Below, piece by piece: positions 45,914 through 58,000 of a stretch of 64,000 bases of DNA (position 1 is its first letter; each line of letters starts with the position of its first letter). Location: contig CM070726.1 in assembly GCA_036346275.1 (NCBI GenBank), positions 29,919,410 to 29,983,409 of the forward strand, given 5' to 3'. Source of the DNA: Otatea glauca. Taxonomy: Eukaryota > Streptophyta > Magnoliopsida > Poales > Poaceae. The position numbers and the translations under genes are program-made. The notes below the pieces were generated by a model. That model was not told the DNA's origin. It was given only the letters and a program-made list of their open reading frames with translations, and searched no databases.

Positions 45914-46110
45914 AGTTAGTAGTGAAAAAACCTGATTTGTAATAGGGAGATGGTGAATCATTGATCGAGTGGGTAGCAAAAATGATCCAGATGTGGGATT
46001 GTGATCTGTAGTATGGAGTTTGTTTTCTTTTTCTATTGTGCTATTCTGAACTGGAAAATGGGGACTACCCTTTTATCAAATTAAAAAATCATGTACAAGA
46101 AAAACGTAGA
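45914..46110 (+). pseudogene. Probable 3' tail of the L1-type LINE and right copy of the 35-bp direct repeat
   Basis: This opens with the second copy of the 35-bp repeat (45914-45948) and continues with non-coding, T-rich sequence and 'tatcaaattaaaaaatcatg' near 46075. That fits a LINE 3' untranslated end, now separated by about 10.6 kb from the coding remnant at 34018-35277. Confidence 0.5.
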
Positions 46111-46141
46111 AGAATTATAAATGGTAGAATCCCAACTAATG

Positions 46142-46142
<1 letters not shown>

Positions 46143-46184
<42 letters not shown>
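46143..46184. repeat. (TA)n microsatellite
   Basis: About 20 TA dinucleotides, then 'tatacatatacac'. Spurious Ile-Tyr frames cross it. Confidence 0.97.
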
Positions 46185-46190
<6 letters not shown>

Positions 46191-46194
46191 CACT

Positions 46195-47850
46195 GTATAT
46201 TATAGCGCTAAGCATTGCCGTGACCTCAGGTGCGCCACGTCAGTGGCTTCGTGGAGAGGCCTCCGGAAAATTCGAAATCGTGTTTAAGTCCTTTGATCGG
46301 TTTTTTAACAAAATAGACTCAAAAAATTTGAAATTACGTTTAGGTCCCTCTGCGGTTTACGTTCAGGTCCTCCTGATGGTTTTTAGCAGAGCACACCCCG
46401 AAAAAAAGGAATTACATTTAGGTCCCTATGCGGTTTACGTTCAACTCCTCTTGACGGTTTTTAGCAAAATGGACCCGAAAAAAACAACAAATACGTCAAC
46501 GGTTTTCTAAAAAAACACAGATTCACCGAAGGTTTATATCGATTCATGGATTTGCCGACAAGTCCTAGCGACCCATTTTTAAAAAAAATAACATGAAAAT
46601 CAAAATAAAAAAATACGTCCGCGGTTTTCTCAAAAAAAAGCATCCAAGGTTTTCTAAAAAAACACAAATTTGCCGAAGGTCTATAGCGATTAACCGATTT
46701 GCCGGCAGGCCCTAGCGACCCATTTTTTAAAAAAACGTGAAAACCGAAATAAAAAAACAAAAAATACGTCCGCGGTTTTTCTCAAAAAAAGACATATTCA
46801 CCGAAGATTTATAGCGATTAGCCGATTTGCCAACGGGTCTAACCACAAATGTATACTATACTTTAAAGTGGTGAGAAATGCCACTTCCTGAGGCATGCCA
46901 CCTCAGCGTGTGCGTGGAAAGCCCCTTCGGAAAATCTGAAATCACGTTTAGGTCCTTCAGTCGGTTTTTTAACAAAATAGAGCCAAAAAATTAAATTTAC
47001 ATTTAGGTCCCTCCACGGTTAATGCTCAGGTCCTCCTAATGGTTTTTAGCAAAACACACCCTGGCAAAAACGAAAATACGTTTAGGTCCCTCTGCGGTTT
47101 ATGTTCAGCTCCTCTCGGCGGTTTTTAGCAAAATGGACCCAAAAAAAGCAAAAAAATACGTCCGCGGTTTTCTCCAAAAGAAAACACAGGTTCACCGAAG
47201 GTTTATAGCGATTCACGGATTTGCCGACAGGTCCTATCCCCGGTAAAAACGAAAATACATTTAGGTCCATCTGCGGTTTACGTTCAGCTCCTCTCGGCGG
47301 TTTTTAGCAAAATGGACCCGAAAAAATAAAAAATACGCCCGCGGTTTTCTCCAAAAGAAAACACAGATTCATCGAAGGTTTATAGCGATTCACGGATTTG
47401 CCGACAAGTCCTATCGACCCATTTTTTTAAAAAAAACACGAAAACCGAAATAAAAAAAATATGTTCACGGTTTTCTCCCAAAAAAACAAAAAATATGTTC
47501 GTGGTTTTCTCCAAAAAAACGCGGATTCGCCGAAAGTTTATAGCGATTCATGAATTTGCTGGCACATCCTAACGACCCATTTTAAAAAAACACGAAAATA
47601 GAAATAAAAAAAAAATATGTGCACGATTTTCTCCAAAAAAACATCCGTCAAAACAACACAGATTCGCCGAAGGTTTATAGCGATTCACCGATTTGCCGTT
47701 AGACCCTAGCGGCTCATTTAAAAAAAATGAAAACCTAAATAAATAAACAAAAAAATCGTACATGGTTTTCTCCCAAAAAAATAGATTCATCGAAGGTTTA
47801 TAGCAGTTCACAGATTTGCCGACGGATTCTAGCGGCAAATGTTTTTTAAG
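46195..47850. repeat. Nested tandem repeat block
   Basis: At the large scale, 46230-46850 and 46890-47500 begin alike ('ccggaaaattcgaaatc...tttaggtcc', 'cggttttttaacaaaatag', 'gcggtttacgttcagctcctc'). Within these, a unit of roughly 120-170 bases recurs at least eight times: 'atacgtccgcggttttctcc', 'acacagattcgccgaaggtt', 'tatagcgattcac', 'gatttgccgaca', 'tcctagcgacccattt' and an A-run. Minus-strand translation gives repetitive 'GKSVNRYKPSANLCF' frames with no conserved protein look. Origin is unknown. Confidence 0.85.
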
Positions 47851-47974
47851 ACAAAACAAGATTTCTCATAGCCCAGCGTCGCACGACCGAATTTTTCGAA
47901 TTTCGCACATCGCATCGCCAGGCGACTAAATTTCGCACGACGTAGCATAGCGCGTGACCCTGGCTAGTAGAAGC

Positions 47975-50900
47975 CAGAGATGGCCAAACGGGCGCCAAGA
48001 CGCAAGACGGCCGATTTAGGCCCGGCTTGTAAGCGGTTGTGCCGTCTCGACCACGTGCGGTGGCGGCCGTGCATGGCTGTTGGCCTCTCGGGCCGTGCCA
48101 TGCCGGCCCGCCCGGTAGCCCGTTTAGCGCCAAAAAATTTGAAAAAAATTAAAAAAATTAGAAAAATAGATAAAGTATGGTAAAAAATATGAAAAAATTC
48201 AAAAAAATGGGAAAATTTAGAATAATTAGAAAAACTCGAAGGATGAACAAAAACTTTTTAAATATATATATAAATAAATAAAAATCTAAAATACGAGATA
48301 AATTCTAAAATAAGACAAATAATTTGAATTAAATAATGAGCTTTATTGATGTTTGGCTGCCTCGTTAAAAACTTTGCCAAGTAAAAACTCAACACGAGAA
48401 ACCTTGGCAAAGAAAAAAAGTACGGCCTATAGCTCAGTGATACAATAAAAAAGTGAAGATTACAATTATTCTTCCTCATTATCTAGATAAAGATTTTCGA
48501 ACGTCTCCACAAATTTCAAGATTTTCTGCAGTATGTTGAGCTCGTTGATCAGCTTGTTCCCAATCTTTCACAGTGAGAAGTATTTCCACCATATCACTAG
48601 TCAGATTTGTTCTTCTCTCCTCGATTATTCTTCCAGATAGACTGAAAGCAGACTCCGAAGAAACCGTGGAGACAGGAACTGTTAACACATCCCGTGCTAG
48701 TATGGAAAGCACCGAATATGTTATCTTGTACTCATGCCACCACTGCAAAATGCTGAAGACCTCCTCTTGCTTCTCTTGGTAGTTGACAGTGTCGCTATTG
48801 AGATAGGCAGCTAGCTCCCCACCACTTGATGTGTCTGCACTTGTCGTTGATGTAGTCAAACTCCTTGAGGAAGAGCCACCTGCACCCCATATCTTTCCCC
48901 ATGCGGTTTTCTTCTTACCTGTTGTGGGTGCTGGTGGAGATCGCTACATGCGAACTCCAGTAAACTTCCGATCGTACTTATCATAAACTTGAGATAAGTT
49001 AGCACGGACAGTTGAAAAATAACTAGAATAATCAGTACCTATCGCATCACTTAGAAGTGAGAGAATATTAGAGAATCCCCGAATTTTAGCTCTAGATCTA
49101 AAATAAATGCAAATGCATATAACATAGGAATTTCTTGCCGATATTTTAAAATTTTAGTTTTCATAGCATAAACAACTTCACGCAAGACATTATCATTTTC
49201 GTGGCTCTTTAAGTGGGTAGCAATTTCTAAAATATGATGCACAATTAAAGGAGAGGTTGCGTAATAAACTCCAGATAAAGCAACAGTAGATTCAAAAAAA
49301 AGTTCTAAAAATGACAGCAAGTATTTAACAATATACCAATGTTGCTCTGTGAGTACCGGCTGACCATCCCGTGTACGACAGTGCATGTTAATAAAAACAG
49401 AAAATGTGCTCTCATATGGTATTAGATTCTTAAGCATCAAGTAAGTAGAGTTCCATCTAACAGGCATATCCGGACCAAACTTGCGCGGACGTACATTCAT
49501 TGCAATACAATAAATCTTAAATGCTGCTACTCATTGATTAGAATAATTTAAGTAAGATATTGCAGTGCAAAAAGGTTCACGATACTGATCTAACCTCTTC
49601 AAACCAGATTTAACTATAAGATTAATAATATGGCAAGCACAACGCTGATGTAATAAGAAAGATTTAGCATAAGAATTGAAAAGCGGAGTAAGAATGCTCA
49701 TGGCAGAAATATTTGCAGAAGCATTATCTAATGTTATTGCAAAAATCTTATCACTAAGACCAAAATCTTCCACAAGTTTTACAATACAATCAGCAATATT
49801 TTTACCAGTATGTGCTACATCAATTAATTTGAATCCTATAATTCTCTTTTCTAGTTGCCAAACATCATTTACATAATGAGCAACTACACTAAAGTAATCC
49901 TCTTTAGCTCTACCACTCTATATATCAGATGTCAAAGACACAGAAAAAGTACAGATACTAAATTTTTCTTTTAGGTTATTGCGACAATTATTATAATATT
50001 TAATCAAATCTCTAGTTGTTGTTTGTTTAGAAACTGCAGAAAACCTAGGATTATGAGCGGTCCTAATATAGCTTTCAAACGCAGCTGACTCACCAAAGTT
50101 TAAAAGAAGATCTTGAGAAGCGATTAAACGACAAAGAGATCCACGAGCTACCTCAGGATTGTAGTCCCGATTCACGCACTCGCACCGTCGGGGTTGTCTT
50201 TGCATTGCGTCTGTCTCGAAGTCATCCCCTTTTTTTCTACAACTCTCAGCATGCCTCTTCAAGTGCCCCGTTCCACCTAAAGATTTCGCAGTTAATTTAT
50301 GCTTGCAATATTTACAAACAGCATACCTGATCTGGAGGTCATTTGATGTCTCAAAAATCTGGTCGAAATCTTCCTAGACTCCCGATGTACCGTGTCTTGT
50401 TCTTTTCGCCCCGCTGCTTGCCGACGCAGTAGCACTTGTAGAGCCTGAGGATGGCACAGATTCTGCAGCTTCTTGGGCATATGATGCAAGAAGCTCCTCG
50501 GGTGAAATACCGAAATCAGAAGTTGGGAACGATGGAAAATTCCCAGGCTCCATAAAGCAAAGTAGCAAACTACAAGAAATAATAACGCAATTAATACTAA
50601 AATATGATTTAAAATACTAACAAAATGAAAAAATAAATCACAATTATCACCTTGATTTCTTGACAGAAGCCGAAAGCCGATTTTCGGATTTTTGACAAAA
50701 CTATTTATAATTTTGCCAAATTACCACTAAGAGCAAAAGAATTTTCGCAAGAGAATGAGTAGAAGAGAATGCAAGATTGCTGGTGTGAAAATGGAGAGAG
50801 GGCAGCCACCTATTTATAGGGAAAAAATTAGGATTTTTTTTTAATATTTTCGGTTTTTTTTTAAGTCTGTAACGACTATAAAACGACTATTTTTTTAAAC

Positions 50901-51043
50901 GAGCTAAACGGGCCATGCCCGTGCCGTGCCGAGCCGTGTTGTGCTGGGCCCGACCGTAAACAGGCCGTGCCGTGCTGGCCCGCCGTGCCGCACCCCCGAC
51001 CCAAACACGGCGTGCCACGTGCCGACCGGTTTGGCCACCACTA
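47975..51043 (-). mobile_element. hAT-family DNA transposon with 8-bp target duplication GTAGAAGC
   Basis: The ends are imperfect terminal inverted repeats, CAGAGATGGCCA at the left and, read inwards from the right, TAGTGGTGGCCA. Both subterminal regions are rich in 'gccgtgccg'/'ccggcccg' words. GTAGAAGC is present at 47967-47974 and 51044-51051, an exact eight-base duplication as expected for hAT. The 3,069-bp element carries a transposase on the minus strand that is inactivated by stops. It lies about 1 kb beyond the 3' end of the ABCG gene. Confidence 0.92.
48479..50553 (-). pseudogene. hAT transposase (BED zinc finger, ricesleeper-like), inactivated
   Basis: Starting near 50553 ('MEPGNFPSFPTSDFGISPEE'), the product has a BED zinc finger ('YAVCKYCKHKL', 'GGTGHLKRH'), a middle region ('LTSDI', 'KEDYFSVVAHYVNDVWQL', 'FAITLDNASANISAM', 'LHQRCACHIINLIVKSGL', 'MPVRWNSTYLML'), a DUF4413-like part ('EIATHLKSHENDNVLREVV') and the C-terminal hAT dimerisation domain ('YKITYSVLSILARDVLTVPV', 'STVSSESAFSLSGRIIEERR'). 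In-frame stops occur at 50374-50376 and 49918-49920 (both TAG where Trp is expected), at about 49531 (TGA), and near 48950 (TAG), with a frameshift near 49050. It would bind the inverted ends and move the element; this copy cannot. Confidence 0.9.
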
Positions 51044-51051
51044 GTAGAAGC

Positions 51052-52023
51052 TACGTATCGTCGAAACGAATCTTGTTTCACACTACTTGCACGATGGGTA
51101 ACCACAGGAAAATCCTTCAGAAAGCTTTGCATCTCACCTATCAACAACATGGAGTTGCCGCTCAAATATTAAAAAATTTCGTAAGTTCCCCAGCAATCTA
51201 TAGTTACGATCGCTGTATAACAAGAATAGTAGGATTCAAAAATTTCCCAAGTTCCCCAGCAATCTAAAGTTACGGTCGCTGTATAAAAACAAGAATAGTA
51301 GAACAAGATCCATACTAAGGCACATTTATAATGCAGGAAATTTTCTCGGTTCCTATAGGAATTGAACTATTTCCTGTAAGGAAACTTCTGCTTTCTAAAA
51401 CAGGGCTAAGGCCTCATGGATGAACCAGGATCCGTTCCATCTTGCCCCATCCAAACACTTTCTCTTGTTCCATTGCCCTCACCAATGCTGTTATGTGGTT
51501 ACCAAAACATAATTCTTGGAAAAACATAATCCTCAAAGCAAGTCTAAAAGTGAAAAATAGCGGTTTCATGGAAAATGCATGATATTTAGCACTACACTTT
51601 CATCAGAATATCAAGCAAATTTAGTTAAAGAACTGCTAAAATTAGGGTTAATTAATTGGATAAATGCCAATGCAGACATGACATGCTAGCTTCTCTTAAA
51701 AATGGAAACACACTTGTTAATGTCACTCAACTACCTATTTCACCTATATTAGACCAAAATGCCCCTATTCACTTTATATTTACTCACTATGTACTGTTAA
51801 TTTATACAGTATACGCATATGTACGCACAAGATTTGTTAACTAAGCAAAAATACGGACCAAGAAAGTAAAGAAAACAAAATTTTGTGTTAGCTACACGTT
51901 GAGTACGACATATATATATAGCAGCCAATCCAAGAACAGCATTCTTCTTCAGCTCCATGCATGCATGTGTGCTAGCTAGCGGTGCTGCACTGATGACCAA
52001 GCCGCGCGCCAAGATCGATTCGA
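51052..52023. other. Intergenic region downstream of the ABCG gene, with a 65-bp tandem duplication
   Basis: No gene was seen. Positions 51172-51232 and 51237-51301 are two copies of one unit ('gttccccagcaatct', 'tcgctgtata', 'acaagaatagtag'). The part near 51900-52023 should hold the 3' untranslated region of the ABCG gene; it has TA repeats, but I could not choose a poly(A) signal. Confidence 0.6.
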
Positions 52024-55000
52024 TCACCTTCTCTGGAAGTTGAGCATCTTGATGGAGAGCCCGAACGCGAAGGCGAACAGCGCGGTGAACCCGGCGACGG
52101 CGACGGCTACGACGCCCAGGAAGTCGTGACGGAAGCCGAAGTACCCCCAGAGGAAGGCGTCGACGGGCACGCCGGTGTCCTGGAGACGCTCCGTCAGGTC
52201 GCCGAACTGCGAGGCCACCAGCCCGTACAGCGTCCACGACACCGGGCACGCCCACGAGTACCACCTCCACCACGCCGCCATCCTCTGATCAAACATCGTC
52301 CATTGCTCAGTTCAGATGTCACATGGTTAAGCGCGTCGTTGAGTTTCATGCCCCAAAGTGAAAAGGCGAGAAGGCTTACCGGGCGGGGGATGACGAAGCC
52401 GGAGAAGAGGTTCCAGACGCCGTAGAAGAAGGATGAGACGATCGAGGCGATGTTGTAGCTGGGCGTCAGGCCGACGGTGAGCATGCCGTAGAAGGTGAAG
52501 TAGAGCAGCGTGAAGTACATGAAGTAGAGGTACCAGAAGAACTTCTTGGCGTCCCACTGGAAGTCGATCATGGCGTACACGATGAGGCCGTACGCCACCG
52601 ACTGCACCAGCACGTACGGGAGCTCCACCACCACCTTGAAATAAATGTTCGATCAAAAACCACTTCAGATTCAGACTTCAGAATCAGAATGGCGATGGCA
52701 AATGCATTGGTGTTACTGTTACCTGTCCGAACGCGTACGGCAATGCGGAGTACATCCCGGCCGCTCTCTCCCGGTAGAACACCGTTCGCTCGACAGCGAC
52801 GACCGGCTGCACCGACGACGAGTAGGAGATCCCCATGAACAACACCGCCGCATACATCGACCCCATCGCGTTGAAGAGGTCCTGCTGCTTCGATCTGTGT
52901 CGATTCACAAATTCGCATGCATGCCAATTCAGTACAAGAAAATCTAAATCTCTTCAGATTATGTCATCCTTCAGTAGTTCGGAGTTTCGTTGTGTACCTT
53001 TTGCTCCCGAGGCGCCAGAATATGGTGCCGAACATCAGAGCGACGACGAGGGAGAAGAAGAAGCGCACGACGGTGTAGGGAGGGTTCCTCCAGTAGGAGA
53101 GGTGCTGCTTCCACAGGCAGGCCATGCATTGGGTGAAGAAGTTTTGCGAGTACTGCGTTGGGAAGTAGAGGTCTTTGGAGCCATGAGGGGGCCTGCTTAT
53201 GTCCCTGATCAAGCTTTGGTTTCTCCTGAAATGTCGAGTCGAATAGTCGTTTCATAATTTCTCCTTCAGGTTATGACATGAAGAGATCAGAAGCAAAAAA
53301 TGTGTGGGTAGGTAGTTGATGACTTACTGATAGAGGTTTGAGTTCTTGTAGACTTCTGCGAAACTGACACCCAGTACATCTTCTTGTGCCAATGTGGTCA
53401 CTTCCAGCATCCAGGTTGCCGGATTGTACCCTGTTTTGATCTTGCTGACCCCTTCGATTCCCTGATAAGTACCAGCAAATGTTTATCAATCACTGATTCA
53501 CAGTCATACAAGATCAGTATCTCAAAAATAGAAGGGGAGAAAATAAAGATCAGGTTGAGATGTACTTCTGATTCAAGAATCTCCTCAAAAGAAACTTCAA
53601 AGAAGGTAAAGTTACCTCAAAGTATTCAATGAGATCACAAGAATGGTGTCCTAGAGGGCCCACGTATATCTCCTCTCCCCCTCTTTTCATCAGGAACAGC
53701 TGCATCAAATCAAGATCACAAGACAAAATCTTACAATACTTTCGAAAACATGAAAAAGCTTGATATGACATGCTGAAAAATCTACTGCAATTACCTCATC
53801 AAAGGCTTCAAAAATGTCAATGCTAGGCTGGTGGATGGTGCAAACAACAGTCCTGCCTGTGTCGACAGTGTTCCTCACCGTCCTCATGACAATGGCCGCA
53901 GCCCTTGCATCAAGGCCAGAAGTAGGCTCATCCATGAATATTATCGAAGGATTAGCAACGAGCTCGACAGCGATCGTCAACCTCTTCCTTTGCTCAGTTG
54001 ACAGGCCGTTTACTCCAGGCAGTCCAACAAGTGCATTCCTTAGTGGATTCAGTTCTACCAGCTCCATGACTTCCTCCATAAACATCTGTTAAAAACGAAT
54101 ATCATTATTCAGAAAAGTACATCCTATGTTCAGTTCAGCGATTTGTACAGTAATTGATACCTTTCTTGTTTCTGAATCAACATCAGAGGGCAGCCGGAGC
54201 CATGCCGAGTACGCCAACGACTCATACACGGTCACGTTTGGTGAGTGGATATCATTCTGCTCACAGTAACCGGAGACACGAGCGAAGGTCTCCTGCTTCT
54301 TCGGGTAACCAGAGATCGAGATGCTACCTTCGATGTAGCCGCCGGTCTTTCTGCCAGCCAAGACATCCATCAGTGTGGTCTTGCCAGCGCCACTGACCCC
54401 CATCAGTGCCGTGAGGACTCCTGGTTTGAAGCTGCCACTGACTTCCTTTAGCAGAAGCAGCCTATCTTGATCCACACCTTGTGCTTTCATTTCCTGCAAT
54501 GCAACACATTTTTTTTCAGAAACTTAATACATGATCCTAGTATTTCCATGTGTTTCACAATTTGACCAAATGCAACAAGCCTCTATGTTATCACTATAAA
54601 ATTCTTGATGTGCTTGTGCATTCTGAAGGCAAGCAACATTGTGTATGTCACATCTTCTGGTGCACAACATTTTATCCGAAACCGAATACAAATGAACTAA
54701 AACTAGAACACAAATAATATTCTGCTATTGTTTCTGAAATTTCTTATTGATGAGAATTTATAGTTCTGAATATCTAATTAGTTTCTAATGTTGGAGGAAG
54801 TAGTAAAAAATTGAGGGACATTACCGCAGGCATGTCAACAGAGTATTTGATGTTGTTGAAGGCAACAGCAAGTGGTGCGAAAGGCAGGACCATTCCTTTC
54901 CTACTCTCGTTTGCCTCGCCTGGGGCAGCCCCTGATGCATCATTTCTCCTTGAGTTGACAGTGTTTCCTACACATTTTGGCCCTTTAGATGGCATTCACC

Positions 55001-58000
55001 AAGTAACATGTTGCCATGTTCATGTCCAAATGCTACTGCAAGTGGCCTTACCTGCAGGTGTAGAGCTTCTTGACTCACTGAGCATTTGTCCGGTGATATT
55101 TGCGTGCTTTTCCTTCAGTGCTTCTTCTGAAAGAATTTGCTGAGCTTTCCCCAACGCTGCATGGATTTAAAATGGTTCAGAACCAAGTGCTTGAATAAAA
55201 TATTTGCTTCAATTTCATTCTGGAGTTTTGGAATCACGTTTAAGGTAGCTTAGAGCGATGGTGAAGAGGATGTTGAACACGATGACATATCCGAAGAGTG
55301 CTCCAACGCCAATCCAGTACCATTTTGCCTCAGTGAACATTCCCCTGGACTTGAGCACTTCTATTCCTAAAATTTTGTTGGACCCTTGGAAAAACTGCAA
55401 AATGGTTTTGACAATCAGAACAACATGAGTTCTGTACATGAACAATATTATTGTGGCAATAGGAATAATTTACATACGTGGTTCCATTTGTGTCCAAGGA
55501 ACTCGTTCACAGCAATGGCGTTCATTGCATACTGGAGAGGCGATATCCAGTAGCCCCAGATCCACCATTTCTTCACATCATCTGCCATGAACAAAACAAC
55601 ATCAGTTTTACTACTCATGTATCAGAAATATGCATTTGAGTCTAATGAACAATTTGTTCAGGGGACATTACGGTGCGACAGGATGAATCCACTGAGCACG
55701 AGGAGCACTAGCAGTGCAAAGGAAGCCAGTGTATTTGCAACAACCATGGTCCTGCCCAATGCTGCGATGAACCTGAACAATGCTGCAGCCATCTGGTTCA
55801 CCAGCAACAGCAATAAGTACTGCTTGAACAGCCTACAAGCAAAAGAACAAAACAACAATTTTAGTATTTTAGGATAACCTATTTGTACCAGTACTTACAT
55901 GACCATGAGTTGTGATGTTCTTCTTCTTCTTCCAGAATTGGGACAGTAACATATGGTTTTACAGTTAGTATGATATAGCAATATGATCTTTGATGCACAC
56001 CTTCCAATGTTCGGATCAAACCCGATGACGTAGTAACTCAAGAATACTGTGATGGCAACCTCAATGCAAGATATAGGTATCTTCAGAATCCAGGTCGGTA
56101 ATGTGTAAGCCCATGCAGGGAAGAAGAGGTAGTCTCTTTGCTTGAAGAATACAGGCAATTTGATTGTGGCCATAGCGAGCTCAGAGAAACCGTTGAACAT
56201 GTGCGCAACCATAGCAAAGAACAGTGCACCTAGGTAAACAATGCCATCATTCATTGATTCATGGTGCATGTTTGTGCGCAGGAACAGCGTCATCACGATG
56301 ATTGTGATTATCAGAAGCTGCACATAAATATTGAACAATGCCATTAGTTCATTGGATATCTGAAACTTGAATCTGTACTTTGAATCATCTCTAACAACCC
56401 CAGAACAAAACCCTCTAATTTAACACTTAGTGATATCCACATTAGCACAAAAGAGAGGACTAATCAGCCTGCCATGCATTATATATATGACATGCCTCAT
56501 CAGCACATTTTAAACTCTGAATAAATGTCTGGATTGGCTCACAAAGTGAACATTATGTTTACCTGAAAAGCCCGAAAACGGTAGACAAACATATTTCGTT
56601 TCATAAGCAACAATTCCCTCGCCACGCATGCGCGCAGCAGCTCTAGCTTGCTGGCACCGTACGTTGAGGTGGTCAGTGATGCAGGGTGGCACCGGCTCCT
56701 GTCATAAGGTTGAGAGAGCTCTGCTGAAAGACTTTGGCCTACATGAAATGACTGGAATGCATGAGCAAACTCCTGTACTGAGATGTAGCGGCAACGCTGG
56801 TCACTCCTTGCCCAGTATTGCCGCTGATCTTTCCTTGATGTCACCTGAAAGTTTAAAAAAATGTCGATCTCAGCAAGGGTCGAGGATAATTCATTAATTC
56901 ACAGCATATCTTTACTAACTAAATGAGAAGAACCAAATATTTATGCAAGAACTGAAATGAACAATAACTATAAAGAATTCAGTATTCAAGGACAAAATAT
57001 GCAGAAAATGAAACTTTGGGATAATAACTGAAATGTGCAGACATACGTAATAATACAAGAAGTGAAATGAAAGGAAATTAATAGCTATGCAAGAACCAAT
57101 ATGAATATAAGTAATCGTACCAATTGAATAATAGGTAAACGAGAAAAGCAATATTCAACACAAATAGCCTGAAATTAGTAACTGTGCAAAAACTGAAATA
57201 GTGAAATCAACAAAAAAAACATGAGGTTCCAAAATGAGTAAAATTTATTAAAGATTTTCAGCGGAATTACTTCTTGCAAAAAGTCAGCAACGCCTTTCCG
57301 ATCGGGACATTTGAAGCCCATGGACTCAAAGAATTCAAGCACATCTTCACGTGGCCCTTGATACACAATGTGCCCATCCGACAGGAGGATAATGTCATCG
57401 AACAAATTATATGTTTCAGGTGCAGGTTGCAGCAAGGAGATGACAGTTGTGCCACCGAGAATATTGGTGATTTGTCCAAGTGATTTAACTATCTGGTATG
57501 TGGTAGAGCTGTCCAGGCCAGTGGAGATTTCATCCATGAACAGTGCCCTTGCTGGTCCAACCAACATCTCACCTTCAGGGGAAAAAACAGAAAATCAAGA
57601 ATCAGAAAATGTTCAAATATCAGATTCTGACACTGTAATGAGATGAGATGTTACAGGAAGATTTTAAAAATTAGATGAGATGAATCATGTGTTCAACAAG
57701 ATTTTTCAGGCTAAAGTTTTTTACTTGAGATGTTCAAGAAAAAATTTCTGGTTTCACATTTTGTCATGGCAATGATATGTTCAAGAAAGTTGTAAGAGAT
57801 TCCATATTTTATCATTACAATTGAACACAAAAAACTCCAGAATTATGCAGTAATGATATTTTATGATGCGCAAGGAATTTCACAATACCAGTTGTGACAC
57901 GTTTGCGTTGACCCCCTGAGATTCCCCTCAGCATTTCGTTCCCAACGATAGTGTCAGCGCAAATGTCAAGTCCTAATATCTGCAGTATCCAATAGAATAG

